Shown one piece after another: positions 7,871-17,847 of a DNA stretch of 23,342 bases. The position numbers and the translations under genes were made by a program. The notes beneath the pieces are model-generated. The model did no database searches. It saw nothing but the letters and a program-made list of their open reading frames with translations, and was not told the DNA's origin. The DNA is taken from NCBI GenBank assembly GCA_014621425.1, contig JAANBB010000551.1:1-23342 (forward strand). Direction: 5' to 3'. Source of the DNA: Cylindrodendrum hubeiense (taxonomy: Eukaryota; Ascomycota; Sordariomycetes; Hypocreales; Nectriaceae). Each line of letters begins with the position of its first letter. Position 1 is the stretch's first letter.

Positions 7871-9074
7871 AAGGATCAAAGCCAACTCAGTGAACAGGGA
7901 AGGCAACCGGAGATCGAGTCAGGTAAGATCTGGAACTCGCGGAGGAAGAGCGGAGCAGCCACCAACCGACGACCGGCCACTGACCACGCCACACTAAAAG
8001 TAGACACCTCAGGTCGGAAAAGCACAGCCAAAAAGCCAGGGCCAAGCCAGATTCAGCCAGCGGCAGTGGGCAGCGGCCAGTGGGCAGCAAAGCAAAGCAA
8101 AGCAACACCGGAAACCCGCGAGACACGCCGCGGAGAATAAGCCGAACGGGGTGCCAGCACGATTGCAGCTGCAGCAGCTGCAAGGCAAAGCAACGCAAAG
8201 CAACGCACCGCAGCGAGGGAGGGCGAATGGATGGGGCAAGGGCAAGGTCGGGGGGCTTGGGTCAATAAAAGACGGTCTGGCGCGCAGGGAGCATCTGGAT
8301 CTGTCCGTGTACTGGGGACAGGGCGGACAGGGTTCCGGAAGATAGGAGGAGGATGGACGGGTTCGATGCATGTAAGAAGCACCATGGAAATTCAAGCAAA
8401 TGCACAGCCAAGACCGCGCCAACCCGGAGATGGACAATGACGGACAGAGACAGAGAGAGACACACATACGTACCATCGAAAGCCGCCTGCACGCTGCGCT
8501 TCAGCGACGACGGCTGCCCTGGCACCTCCTCCGCCGCTCCTGACGGATCCAGGCGCCCGAAGCCCCCGAGGCCGAGGGCGGATTTGTCAAGCTCATCACT
8601 AACGAGAGCCGAGGCGGGCGTTGTCCCCGCGGACAGCTGTGAGCCGCGAGCGTCGTTAATCACGCCCCAGAACGCCAGCCAGGTTACCGCTGTAGTGTCC
8701 CGTCTGGCCTGGAATACAAGGTCCGAGCTGACGGGTGGGCACTGCTGAGTGGACTGGTGGACTTGGGTGGATGGATGGGATGGGATGGGGGTGGGAGAAT
8801 GAAAGAGAGACGATCGAATGGCAGCCCAGGTGGATAAAATCAATCGTTTGTTTCTTCTTCCCCCGCACGCGCCAATGCAACGCCAGCAGGAAGGTCTGGA
8901 GCTGCCGCACTCGAGTGCACCGCACCAGTTGATGACACCACCCTAGCAGTCTGTCACCACCAGACTGGTCGACTGGCAAGGCTGCTTGTCAGTGGCAAAG
9001 GCCCGACAAGCCGAGCGGCAAGTAACCTCTGTCGGTCCGTGAGGCGGGGTGCCGGCCGGCTGTGTCCGTGTGAG

Positions 9075-9106
9075 TGTGATTGTGCGATTGTGTGATTGTG
9101 TGATTG
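9075..9106. repeat. 8-bp tandem repeat TGTGATTG, 4 copies
   Basis: Units at 9075-9082, 9083-9090 (TGCGATTG, one change), 9091-9098 and 9099-9106. Non-coding, upstream of SSN3. Confidence 0.85.
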
Positions 9107-10190
9107 TCCGTATATCGGCGTCCGGATCCTGTCTCTGAATCAAATTCAAACCAGGCCCTGTACGTAATGAGATAGCCGTCGCCCGTTGGCAATCAACAGA
9201 GCAGACAAGCCCCCAAGACGACTCCAATAAACGCAATGTCGCTTGCCGGGTCAGCGCTGCGACTAGGACGATCCGCCAGCCGTGGAGCCCAGACTAGCCC
9301 AGCAGTCGGTAACGGTTTGCCCCCCTTCCTCTGTCTGCCTCCCCAGCCCAGGGCGTGCGTCGCGTGCGTGCCGCGGCTGTGGCGAGACGGGACAGGAAGG
9401 TCAAGGCCACGGTAGAGCAGCCGGGCGAGGCGACCACGGATGCGGCGTATGGGGCCTCGAGTGCGGAGAACGGGAGTCGGAGAGTGTGGAGTAGAGGCGC
9501 CGCTAATGTGCGGTGCTGTAATGCGCCGACGACGGATGACGATGGCGATGCGACGGATGTGAGTCGTTGGCCTTGTTCCTCTTGTTCGCCTTGTTATTGT
9601 TGATGGCGCTGTATCGGTGACAATGAAGGGGAGCGATAAGATGGCGCGGGAGAGTGAGAGGGCAACGGGGGGATTGGGTATGGCAGAGATCCACGTTCAG
9701 AGTGAATTGGTGTTGTTTTGGTGAAACTCCTCAGTCGCGGTCGCTGGAGGCAAGATTTCAATCTGCTCCAGTGCGTGCGCCAGCCAGCCGAACCAGGCCT
9801 GCCTGCGCCTGCCTCAACCCAGTCCATGATGCGGCAATCGTCGGATGACTAAGCCAGGGGACTTGATGTCAACAGGTCAACAGATGCCGAGAGACAATAC
9901 CCAGCCCCGATGCTAAGTACTAAACTTACAACACCCAAGAGGCAATCGGTTGTATGTCTTGGAATTGCTTTCTGTTTCTTTTCCCGGCCGAATTGCCTTC
10001 TTGGCTTTTTGCAAATTACAAACTGAAACCTGCTTAAAGCTACGCAAGCCAAACATCACCCCGTACTCACAACGCCCATCATGACATCCACAGCACACCT
10101 ATAATCGTGACCTCTTTTCTTGCTGGCTACGTGACCCTAAGCTCAAATCACAAATCCCTCTCCTCTTCTGGTTTCTGCAACTTCTACCGT

Positions 10191-11502
10191 TTATCGCGGG
10201 CCCAGCTTCTCTAGCACACGCGTGCCCTGCTCCTCCCACTCGGCCTTGGTCACCCACATACTCTCCTTGTCCGCCATGATGTTGGCCAGCACCGCTCCAC
10301 CCAAGAACACCATGTGTCGTCGTCGGGGAGGATCCTCTATCCGCACCTTGAACTTGTCCAGGCGCTCCGGGTTGCCCTGCAGCGCCCGGGTCAGCCACAG
10401 CTGCTTCAGCTCCTTCTCCAGTCGCGACGGCAGGCCCGGGTACATGCTGCTGCCACCAGACAGCACAATCGCCTTGAACAGCGACGATCGAATATCGACA
10501 TCGGCCGACTGGATCGTGTTGAACAAGAACTCGCCCAGACCGGGAGACTCGCTGTCAACCAGATGGGGCTGGAACAGGCACTCGGGCGCCTCGAAACGCT
10601 CGCTGCCCACCCGAATCACACGTCCGTCCGGCAGCGTGTAGTCCTCCACCAGCACCGTCGTGTCCTCGCTCAGGCGTTTGTCCAGCTCCAGGTCATACGA
10701 CACGTAACAGAGCTTCTCCTTGATCTGGCGGACAGTCTCGAAATCGGCAGTTCGGTTCAGGGCGTAACCGCGGCGGAGCAGCAACTTGATCAGGTTGCGC
10801 GTGACATCGCGGCCAGCCACGTCTAATCGCTTGGTGAGGTGGTTGAGGACCACGGATTCGTAGACGGGGACAATGTGGGTGACACCATCACCAGAGTCGA
10901 CAACGACACCAGAGCTGAGACCTGCGCGCATTCTAGCGTTAGCCTACGTCATCCCCACCCACGATGAAGCTTCCAGCACAACTCACCCTGCGCGTACAAG
11001 GCCAGGACGGCCTGGATCGCAACGTAGACACCGCCGAATTCGTAGCGGTCGAACATGACCTCGCACATCTTCTCCCGGTTCCTGAGCGGGTTCATCGGGG
11101 GCTCGGTCAACAAGATCTTCTGGCCCTGGGGGTTGATCTTGAGCTTCTCGAAGAAGGTGTAGTCCCAGAGATGCTCCATGTCGTCCCAGTTCTTGACGAT
11201 GCCGTTCTCCATGGGGTAGCTGATCTGGAGCATAGTTCGGGCGGCGGCGGCCTCGTCACCGCACATGATGTCCTTGATGACCACATCGCTGTCGTTCTGC
11301 TCCTCAGATCGCAGGATCGGTCGGCCGACGATGGACGGGTACTGATGCTCGGGGAAGTTCTGCGCGGCATATCCGACCTTGAGGAAGCCGGTGCCGCCGT
11401 CGAGGACTAGGTAGGAGGTGAGGTCAGCGTCAGGGGCCACCGGTTGGGCGACGGGGCCCGGGGGGAGCTCTAAAGCTTACCAATGGGGGGAGGGTTAGCC
11501 AT
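10191..11502 (-). CDS. ARP2: Actin-related protein 2 (Arp2/3 complex)
   Basis: Arp2 subunit of the Arp2/3 complex, which nucleates branched actin filaments at endocytic sites and tips. Three minus-strand exons: 11502-11481, 11406-10987 and 10921-10191, with introns of 74 nt (donor GTAAGC) and 65 nt (donor GTGAGT). They encode about 390 aa, the usual Arp2 length. The 22-nt first exon gives MANPPPI; splicing yields [14 protein letters not shown], the actin-fold phosphate-1 loop. Exon 3 opens with [20 protein letters not shown] (phosphate-2 region) and later has [19 protein letters not shown]. All three reading-frame joins are phase 1 and restore the family sequence. The tiny first exon is easily missed; without it the gene would appear to start inside the intron. 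A divergent gene begins 367 bp away. Confidence 0.96.
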
Positions 11503-11869
11503 AATTGCGACAGTGCAAGGCGCAGGCCGAGAACTGTGTGCAGTGAGGTTGGGGGGGAGCGGAGGTGGTGTGGTCGTCGAGGAGCTCGGCGAGGTTGAGG
11601 TGTTCGTCAGTGGTGGGGTTGGCGTGGCCGTCAACCATGGCCCCGTCGTCAGAGGTGGCTGAGGCGGATCACGTGGCGCCCCGCGATGGCTTCCTGGACG
11701 CCAACGCCAACGCCGTCATTGGGATGTCGCCCCGCTCTAGCTTGGCGGGAGCTTATCACGATTGCGGTTTGAGGGAATACTTATATCTTCAGCTGAGGCC
11801 TTTTGATTTCATTTTTGAACTGTTCACATTTTATTCACATCTGTGGTTCCCCTTGAATCGTTTCTCAAT
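11503..11869. promoter_or_regulatory. Shared divergent promoter region ARP2 / racemase
   Basis: Only 367 bp separate the two divergent start codons, so both promoters must lie here. No clear TATA box or known operator was assigned. The ARP2 side is GC-rich and the racemase side AT-rich. Confidence 0.5.
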
Positions 11870-12712
11870 ATGGCTGAGCCTCAACCCCGACAGCGGAGTC
11901 TCCGCATTCTCGTCTTGAACGCCAACTCGTCCACCGCCATGACCACCGGCATGGTAGCCGCCGTCGAGAAGCTGTCTCTTTCTGATGTATGAGTCACGAT
12001 TAGTACAGCGTGTCTCCTTTCACCCCAACTAATACATAGGCACAAGTCGGTCGAGATCTTCTCCTACACGGCCCCTCCCTCCGCCCCCGCAAGCATCGAC
12101 AACCAGGAAGACATCGACGCCAGCACAAAGGCTATTCTCGATGATGCCGAGCTTGCCAAAGACCTGGCGTCGACAAAATATGATGCCGTCCTCGTGGCTT
12201 GCTACAGTGTCCATTCCCTCGTTGCCGAGCTGAGCAAATATCAGCACCTTGTCGTCACGGGCATCTTTGAAGCCAGTATCACAACAGTATTAGCCCTTAC
12301 CCCTGCTCCCCTCAATAATGACAAATGGGGCATTGTAACAACAGGAAAGTTCTGGGAGGACCACCTCGGAGATGGAGTAAAGGTATTCCTCGGCCAGGAC
12401 AGCAGCACGGCTAATCACAAGTTCGCCGGTGTCTTCACATCGGGATTAACCGCAGGCGACTTCCACACAGTCTCCCCTGAAGAGGTCAATGCCAAGCTGG
12501 AGGTGGCTCTCGCCCAGCTCTTTTCTTCGGGAAATGTGTCTTGTGTAGTTATGGGTTGTGCAGGCATGGCAGGCTTGGAGAATACCATCCGCACGGCTGC
12601 CATCGCCGCCTATGGAAAGGCTACAGGAGAACAAGTCTATATCCTTGATGGCGTGAAAGCGGGCATCTTTCAGCTACAGCAGACGATCCGTAGCAAGCAG
12701 GCATTCCGATGA
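11870..12712 (+). CDS. Asp/Glu (hydantoin) racemase family protein, Dcg1-like
   Basis: Member of the Asp/Glu/hydantoin racemase family, of which yeast Dcg1 is the fungal representative linked by expression to nitrogen/allantoin catabolism. Exon 1 is 11870-11986 and starts MAEPQPRQRS, followed by the family N-terminus LRILVLNANSS. Exon 2 is 12047-12712. I place the intron at 11987-12046 (donor GTATGA, acceptor ACAAG), because only this acceptor keeps the frame, joining LSLSD to SVEIFSYTAPP. The nearer TAG at 12037-12039 would frameshift. Product about 260 aa (Dcg1 244). The two catalytic cysteines of the family are visible at about C91 (VACYS) and C210 (VMGCAGM). A putative AATAAA overlaps the stop codon at 12712. 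The substrate cannot be told from sequence. Confidence 0.88.
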
Positions 12713-12717
12713 ATAAA
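12712..12717 (+). terminator. Possible poly(A) signal AATAAA of racemase gene
   Basis: AATAAA begins with the last base of the TGA stop. Only 63 bp separate this stop from that of the convergent transporter, so the two 3' UTRs probably overlap. Confidence 0.35.
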
Positions 12718-12775
12718 ATTAGTTCTATTCCATTCCGCTCAAGTAATGCCTCCAACCCTAGCTGTCCAACCCGTG

Positions 12776-14536
12776 TCAGTCAGCTCGTCGGGTTCTGCCC
12801 CAGACCTCGTCCGCATCCCTCTTCCCCTTGGACTCGGGCACATTCCAATACACAAACACCACGGATCCAGCTGCCAAACCTGCAAAGATGAAATAAACCC
12901 ATCCATGACCCCTGAGGAGATTGTTCAACGCCTTGTTGACAATAGGGAAGAACTGCGCAACGATGAAACTCGCGACATAGTTCGCGCCGAGGCACCAACT
13001 CTGTGTAGCACCGACAGCCTCTTGACCAACCAGCTCAGAGGCCAGGATGAAAGGAACTGGTCCAAGGCCGACAGCGTAGAATCCAACGAAGAAGAGGACC
13101 GCCACGGCCGAGAGGATCTTGAAGCCAAAGACAACCGACAGTGCCAGGGCCAGCGCGCTACTGCCCTGACCGATCACTGAAATGAGCAGGCAGGTCTTGC
13201 GTCCCAGGCGGTCTGGCAAGGGCGAACAGGCGACGGTGGTGACGAGGTTGACAACGGAAATGAGGATGGCGAGCAGGCCCGAAGAGACAGGGAGGAGGTC
13301 GGCAAATAGGGATACCGAGTACATGATGACAGAGTTGATGCCACACAGCTGCTGGACGAACATGATGCCCACCACAGCGACAATAGCTGGTCGAGTGAGC
13401 GGATCCTTGACCACGTCGAAGAATCCGAGGTGGCTAGCGCTCTTGGCGAGGACAGGCGGTTGAGTTGGTTCAGCCAGCGGGTCAGCCTGAAGCAATCCCT
13501 CCTCTTCGGAAGTTCCCTGCTCATCTGGGTTCCAGGTCTCAATCTCCTCGCTGATGTCGTGCCCACTGCCCCGGATTCTCTGCAACGTCCGCTTGGCTTC
13601 GGTCACATGGCCATGGGCAGCAAGCCAAGAGGGACTTTCAGGCACCGCTAACAAACCAAGTGCGTTGCTAGCTGCGAAGCAAACACCGAAGCCGAGGATC
13701 CATCGCCAAGCGCTTCCGTAGCTCAGGAAGAATCCGAGAGTCTGGGCGGCCAGGATTCCAACGTTGATCGAGATCTGCGTCATGGAGCCGAACAGACCCC
13801 GAGCCTTGGGGGGGGCAATTTCGCTGATGTACAGCGGAACAACAACAGTTGAGGCGCCAGCACCTATTCCGGAAACCAAGCGTCCCAGTGCCATGACGAA
13901 GACACTCCCGGAAATTGTCTCGATGGAGGCGCCAACCAGATACAGGAACGCCGTGACGCGCATGGCAAGGAGCCGGCCGCGGCTAGACGACACGGGTCCA
14001 GCACACAGCGCACCCACGAGCCCTCCCAGAGTGAATATAGATGATACAGTCGCAAAGGCGGCCTCGGTCATAGGGATACAGTCGGGGAGGAAGCCAGAGG
14101 GCTCGTCGCTCGGGCGGGAGGAGGTGACCATTTCTCGGACTCGAAGGAGAACCGATATGGACTTCTTGTGGCAGGTGATGACATCTTGAGGGGCGTTGAG
14201 CTCTCCCTATGGAGTTGTTAGCGTTGGCCTTCAAGGGTCGGGGTACTTGTAGTCCTTGTGGTCCTTGTGATGAGAAATGGCCACTGAACAGGAAAGACAT
14301 ACTAGGTGGTAGCCAAACTGCAGCGACCCCAGCGTCGAGACGGCAATCAGAAGAAGCAAGTAAGGGCTGACATCGCCCAGATACTGCCTGATGCCCTGGC
14401 CGGTCATCGTGACGTTATCGGAGATGGTGCAGTTAGTGGTTGGAGGAGCAAGCCGCGAGCCCCTACCGCTGACGTTGGAGAAACCCGGGGTTGTGGGGCC
14501 ACGTGCAAGTAGCTGCATAAGGTACCCCCGCGTCAT
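12776..14536 (-). CDS. MFS sugar-porter, Vps73/YBR241C-like
   Basis: Twelve-helix MFS carrier of the sugar-porter type. Exon 1 is 14536-14303 and exon 2 is 14206-12776, with an intron of 96 nt (donor GTATGT, acceptor TAG), giving about 554 aa. The splice joins FGYHL to GELNAPQDVITC, a conserved junction in the Vps73/YBR241C subfamily, whose yeast members are vacuole-associated. Sugar-porter signatures include GRLVSGIGAGAS followed by PLYISEIAP, PESPSW after helix 6, the acidic central loop, QQLCGINSVIMYS in helix 7, DRLGRK, and NVPESKGK after helix 12. Exon 1 carries candidate N-glycosylation sites before helix 1. The ATG at 14536 is the first of the open frame; a later Met (MTGQGIRQYLGD) is an alternative start. 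Substrate unknown. Confidence 0.9.
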
Positions 14537-14847
14537 GCCCCTCTGCGAACTTCGTCACATGCAAGTTACCCTACACCAGTTCGTCCGCCGGCGTGGAATT
14601 GGAGATTTGACTTGCATGGCACAGAGGCATTCAGGGGATCATAACGGGGATCATCGCGAGGTTTCACATGGTCAACCTTGTCGATCCTTGAGGCTCTGTG
14701 ATAGGTGTCTCATTCTTTAAGGTTAATGTCAAGTAAAAACCACACTCAACAGCTTTTTGGTAGGATCGTCTTATTAACTGCACATGTGTATCCGTGAATT
14801 ACTTAGGCTAGTCCTCGAGTATTATTAACTACACGTATGTATATGAC
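14537..14847. other. Spacer upstream of transporter, downstream of GST
   Basis: Contains the transporter promoter and GST 3' flank. No gene seen. Its right end is one half of a 50-bp tandem duplication that includes the GST stop codon. Confidence 0.5.
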
Positions 14848-14871
14848 TTACTTAGTCAAATCCTCGAGTAT
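14771..14871. repeat. About 50-bp tandem duplication spanning the GST stop codon
   Basis: Copy A (14771-14821) and copy B (14822-14871) both begin TTATTAACT and end TCCTCGAGTA, with TTACTTAG in the middle. Copy B holds the last codons and the stop of the GST gene; copy A is a diverged duplicate lying just downstream, now in the 3' UTR. Confidence 0.85.
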
Positions 14872-15537
14872 CCTGCGGCCTCGGACGCAATCTTCTTCGT
14901 GCAGTGGCTCTCTCTCAGTCTCCTTGATTCCGCCCTGAACCCACTCCTGTACAGCCGGATGCTCGAGCAACCTGTCCAGGTACTCCTGGGCAGCACCCTC
15001 AAGCTCGATCCCGTACGTCTTGCACCTCGACGCAATGGGCGCATACATGGCGTCCACAATAGTAAACTCCTTGCCAGCCAACCAGGGCCCCCCAAACCTG
15101 TCCAGCCCCTCGGTAAAGAGCTCATTGAAGCGGCTAATATCCCGCTGCAGCGCCTCGCTTCGCGTGACCAGCTCGATGCGCAGGCCCACGTTCATCGAGC
15201 ACTCGTCCCGGATGGCGGGGAAGCCCGAGTGCATTTCCGCCGCAGCGGATCGGGCAAAGGCGCGGGCGCCGGCGTCGACTGGCCAAGCGCCGGCATGCGA
15301 TTCGGCGACGTATTCGCAGATGGCAAGCGAGTCCCAGACGACGGTCGAGGTGGCCCCGTCGTGCAGGCAAGGCACCTTGCCCGAGGGGGAGAAGGCCAGG
15401 AACTCGGGCTGGCGGAGGCCCGGCTTGAAGAGCTGAACCTTCTCGTCAAACGAGATGTCCAGGGCCTTGAGGAGGACCCATGCTCGCATGGACCACGAGG
15501 AATAGCGTTTGTTGCCGACGAATAGCGTGTAAGTCAT
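14848..15537 (-). CDS. Glutathione S-transferase family protein, bacterial type
   Basis: Single-exon, 229 aa. The N-terminal thioredoxin-like domain (about 1-80) starts MTYTLFVGNKRYSSWSMRAW. The YSSWSxRxW motif is characteristic of a GST subgroup common in proteobacteria and scattered in fungi. It is followed by PSGKVPCLHDG (cis-proline before the beta strand) and WDSLAICEYVAE (the glutathione gamma-Glu contact, Asp-Ser). The helical C-terminal domain contains FTIVDAMYAPIASR, the usual N-capping box region. Lack of introns, GC-rich codon use and bacterial-like motif suggest an old horizontal origin, which would need a phylogeny to support. Likely cytosolic conjugation or thiol-dependent detoxification; the real substrate is unknown. 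Confidence 0.9.
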   Translation of the reverse strand: MTYTLFVGNKRYSSWSMRAWVLLKALDISFDEKVQLFKPGLRQPEFLAFSPSGKVPCLHDGATSTVVWDSLAICEYVAESHAGAWPVDAGARAFARSAAAEMHSGFPAIRDECSMNVGLRIELVTRSEALQRDISRFNELFTEGLDRFGGPWLAGKEFTIVDAMYAPIASRCKTYGIELEGAAQEYLDRLLEHPAVQEWVQGGIKETEREPLHEEDCVRGRRILEDLTK

Positions 15538-16670
15538 GGTGGGCAGTTTTTATTGGAGACAAGAAGAGGGATTTGTTGTTAGTGAGAGAATAAGATGAGA
15601 GATGAAGGCAATAATTAGTTTTCTTGGGCTCCGTATTAATTCATGAGGTTTGACTCATTGCCATTGTACGTAAGTAGTAGGCATAGGGCAACGACCCCGC
15701 GCTACGCCACGCCCTATCCTTGACATTCCTCCTCTGCTTACAAACTACCTGCGACGATGGTTTGCTTACCGCCAGTATCCAGCTGTACAGCCTCGTATCA
15801 TGGAGGTTCCGCGTTTACAGCCCTAGTTTGTTTTTGCAGGCCATGATTCCTGTTCCAATTCCGCAGCGGGTCGACAGGCTGGGAGATTAGAGTTGTCAAT
15901 GGTCGCCCGCCATCTCGGGTCGGCCAGTGTCACGCTGTCACGCGAGGAAGCAAATGGGCGGGGAAATACCACAATACGAAGCATGCCACAACCCATGAAC
16001 CACGACAAGTGCATCCAGCGTCGTAACATGGTCAGGATATCTGCTGATCTCGGGCCAGCAGCGCCCGACACGACGTCAGTAGCGGAACCCTAATTCCCCA
16101 TCCCCATCCCCATGGTGAGGCTTCCCCTCACGGCCCTCACATGGCGCCCCGCAGACCCAGGGCCTCGGTCAGGCGTGGCATCACATCACGGTTGTACTAG
16201 CTGCAATGCACTACGTAGTATGTAAATACCCTCACCAATCCCTGCTGTTCCCCTGCTGCTCCCCCGGCCTCCACGCCGAACCCAGGAACGGCCCCGATCG
16301 GCGGACGTGGGCGCCGTGACCACCGCCCGCCCCGGCACTCACCTCGTCCTTGGGCCGATTGGTGCGCCTCAATCCCGCGCTCCGGCCCTCGATCTGGCAT
16401 CTTGCGCGCCAATCATGCCCTCCCGCTCCCCGGATTCCCCAGAGTTCGCGGGCGACGCCGCTGAGTTTCTCCGCGCGTTAGGGTCGGGGATGGGCCTGTT
16501 ATGGATCCGCGCGCTCCACGATGGAGGCATGTTACGAGAAGCGGAGCAGAGCGTGCTGGAGCGGTGGAAGCTGGAAATGGGTATAAATGCACTCGGGACC
16601 AGCAGGTTGAAATGGACTCGACAGCTTCAGAGCAATCGTCTCAGAGCCAACACCACCTGCTCTCTCCATC
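15538..16670. other. Intergenic region upstream of GST and GH93 gene
   Basis: 1.1 kb between divergent genes, holding both promoters. No reading frame looks coding. A CCCATC triplet-like run is near 16097-16113. The only clear element is the TATA box of the GH93 gene. Confidence 0.5.
16582..16588 (+). promoter_or_regulatory. TATA box of the GH93 gene
   Basis: TATAAAT, 83 nt before the ATG at 16671, a spacing that suits transcription starting roughly 50 nt upstream of the start codon. Confidence 0.6.
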
Positions 16671-17847
16671 ATGCGCTTCATTAATACCCTGGTGTCGCTG
16701 GTGCTGCCCCTCGCGGTGGTAGCCAAGATCCCCGTCATCAGCAACCAATCCATCTACGACCCCCCCGCCAACTACCTCGACCCCCAGGTCCTGTACTCGC
16801 GCCCGGTGGAGCTCTCCGATGGCACCCTCCTAGCTACTTGGGAGAACTACTCCCCGGAGCCGCCGCTGGTGTACTTCCCCATCTTCAAGAGCACCGATGG
16901 TGGCAAGAAGTGGAAGCACATCTCCAACGTCACCGACCAGGTCAACGGCTGGGGACTGCGATACCAGCCATTCCTGTATCAGCTCCCCCAGAAGTTCGGA
17001 AAGTACCCCAAGGGCACCATCCTTCTCTCGGGCAGCAGCATTCCCACCGACCTCAGCCAGACCTTGATCGAGGTCTATGCCAGCCGCGACAAGGGTTACA
17101 CCTGGGAGTTTGTCAGCCATGTTGCCCTCGGAGGCGAGGCTCTCCCCAACCACGGCCTCACCCCTGTCTGGGAGCCCTTCCTGATGTAAGAACCCTACCT
17201 AGATCTCACTATGTGCATCGACTGACCAATACAGGACCTACAAGGAGAAGCTCGTCCTCTACTACTCTGATCAGCGTGACAACGCTACCCACTCTCAGAA
17301 GATGGTCCATCAGACCACCACTGACCTGAAGAAGTGGTCCAAGGTTGTTGACGATGTCGCCTATGCGGACTACTATGCTCGCCCCGGCATGCCCACCGTG
17401 GCCAAGCTCCCCAACGGTGCTTACATCTACGCCTACGAGTACGGTGGTGAGCCCTCCGAGGCCAGCTACTCGTTCCCCGTCTACTACCGCATCTCCAAGA
17501 ACCCCCTGAAGTTCTCTGAGGCCGAGCACCACCGTGTCAGCCCCATCAACGGCGACACCCCCTACGGCTCCCCATACGTGGTCTGGAGCAAGTACGGAGG
17601 CAAGAACGGCACCATTGTCCTCAACGGCGCCTCCAACTCCGAGATCTACACCAACCAGTATCTCGGCCACCCGGCCTACTGGAAGAAGTGGTCCACACCC
17701 CAGCCCAACGCCTACACCCGTGCTCTGCTGGTGTACAAGGAGGACCCGGATTCCGTCATGATCATGGGCGGTGGTTATCTGCCCCCGGGCAAGACCAACG
17801 AGATCAGCTTCAGCAACATCAAGCTGTCGCAGATCATGAAGGAGTAA
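16671..17847 (+). CDS. Secreted GH93-type exo-alpha-1,5-L-arabinanase (BNR/Asp-box)
   Basis: Extracellular enzyme expected to release arabinobiose from the ends of arabinan side chains of pectin. Exons 16671-17185 and 17235-17847 with a 49-nt intron (donor GTAAGA, acceptor ACAG); the join gives FLM-TYKEK and a product of about 375 aa, as in known fungal GH93 enzymes. Residues 1-18 (MRFINTLVSLVLPLAVVA) form a signal peptide with probable cleavage after Ala18. A six-bladed propeller is implied by Asp-box-like SxDxGxxW repeats: STDGGKKW, SRDKGYTW and a weaker TTDLKKW. The segments ATWENYSPEPP, GLRYQPFLYQLP and LTPVWEPFL are strongly GH93-like from memory. Glu residues in WENY and WEPF are likely in the active site (inference). 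Several NxT/S sites suggest glycosylation. An unspecific BNR/sialidase-like protein is the fallback call. Confidence 0.87.

Larger units (their letters stand above)
7587..10190. other. 2.6-kb GC-rich region between SSN3 and ARP2 with no secure gene
   Basis: Should contain the SSN3 promoter and 5' UTR and the ARP2 3' UTR. All open frames here are low-complexity shadows. Short tandem repeats occur at 7847-7870 and 9075-9106, with AGCAA-rich DNA around 8090-8220. A minus-strand open stretch ending at a good GTACGT donor (8473) and a plus-strand ATG at 9236 with a targeting-like leader are discussed as candidates but not called. Confidence 0.5.

Noticed and set aside
8009..8476. Cys/Pro/Leu-rich minus-strand frame
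   Set aside because: Low-complexity translation of AGCAA- and GGGC-rich repeats; other frames are equally open, as expected for GC-rich non-coding DNA.
10314..11410. Plus-strand frames opposite ARP2
   Set aside because: Mirror images of the actin-related protein exons; no independent motif.
16307..16684. Plus-strand 125-codon frame upstream of the GH93 gene
   Set aside because: It runs through the TATA box and the start of the GH93 signal peptide in another frame and has no recognisable domain.
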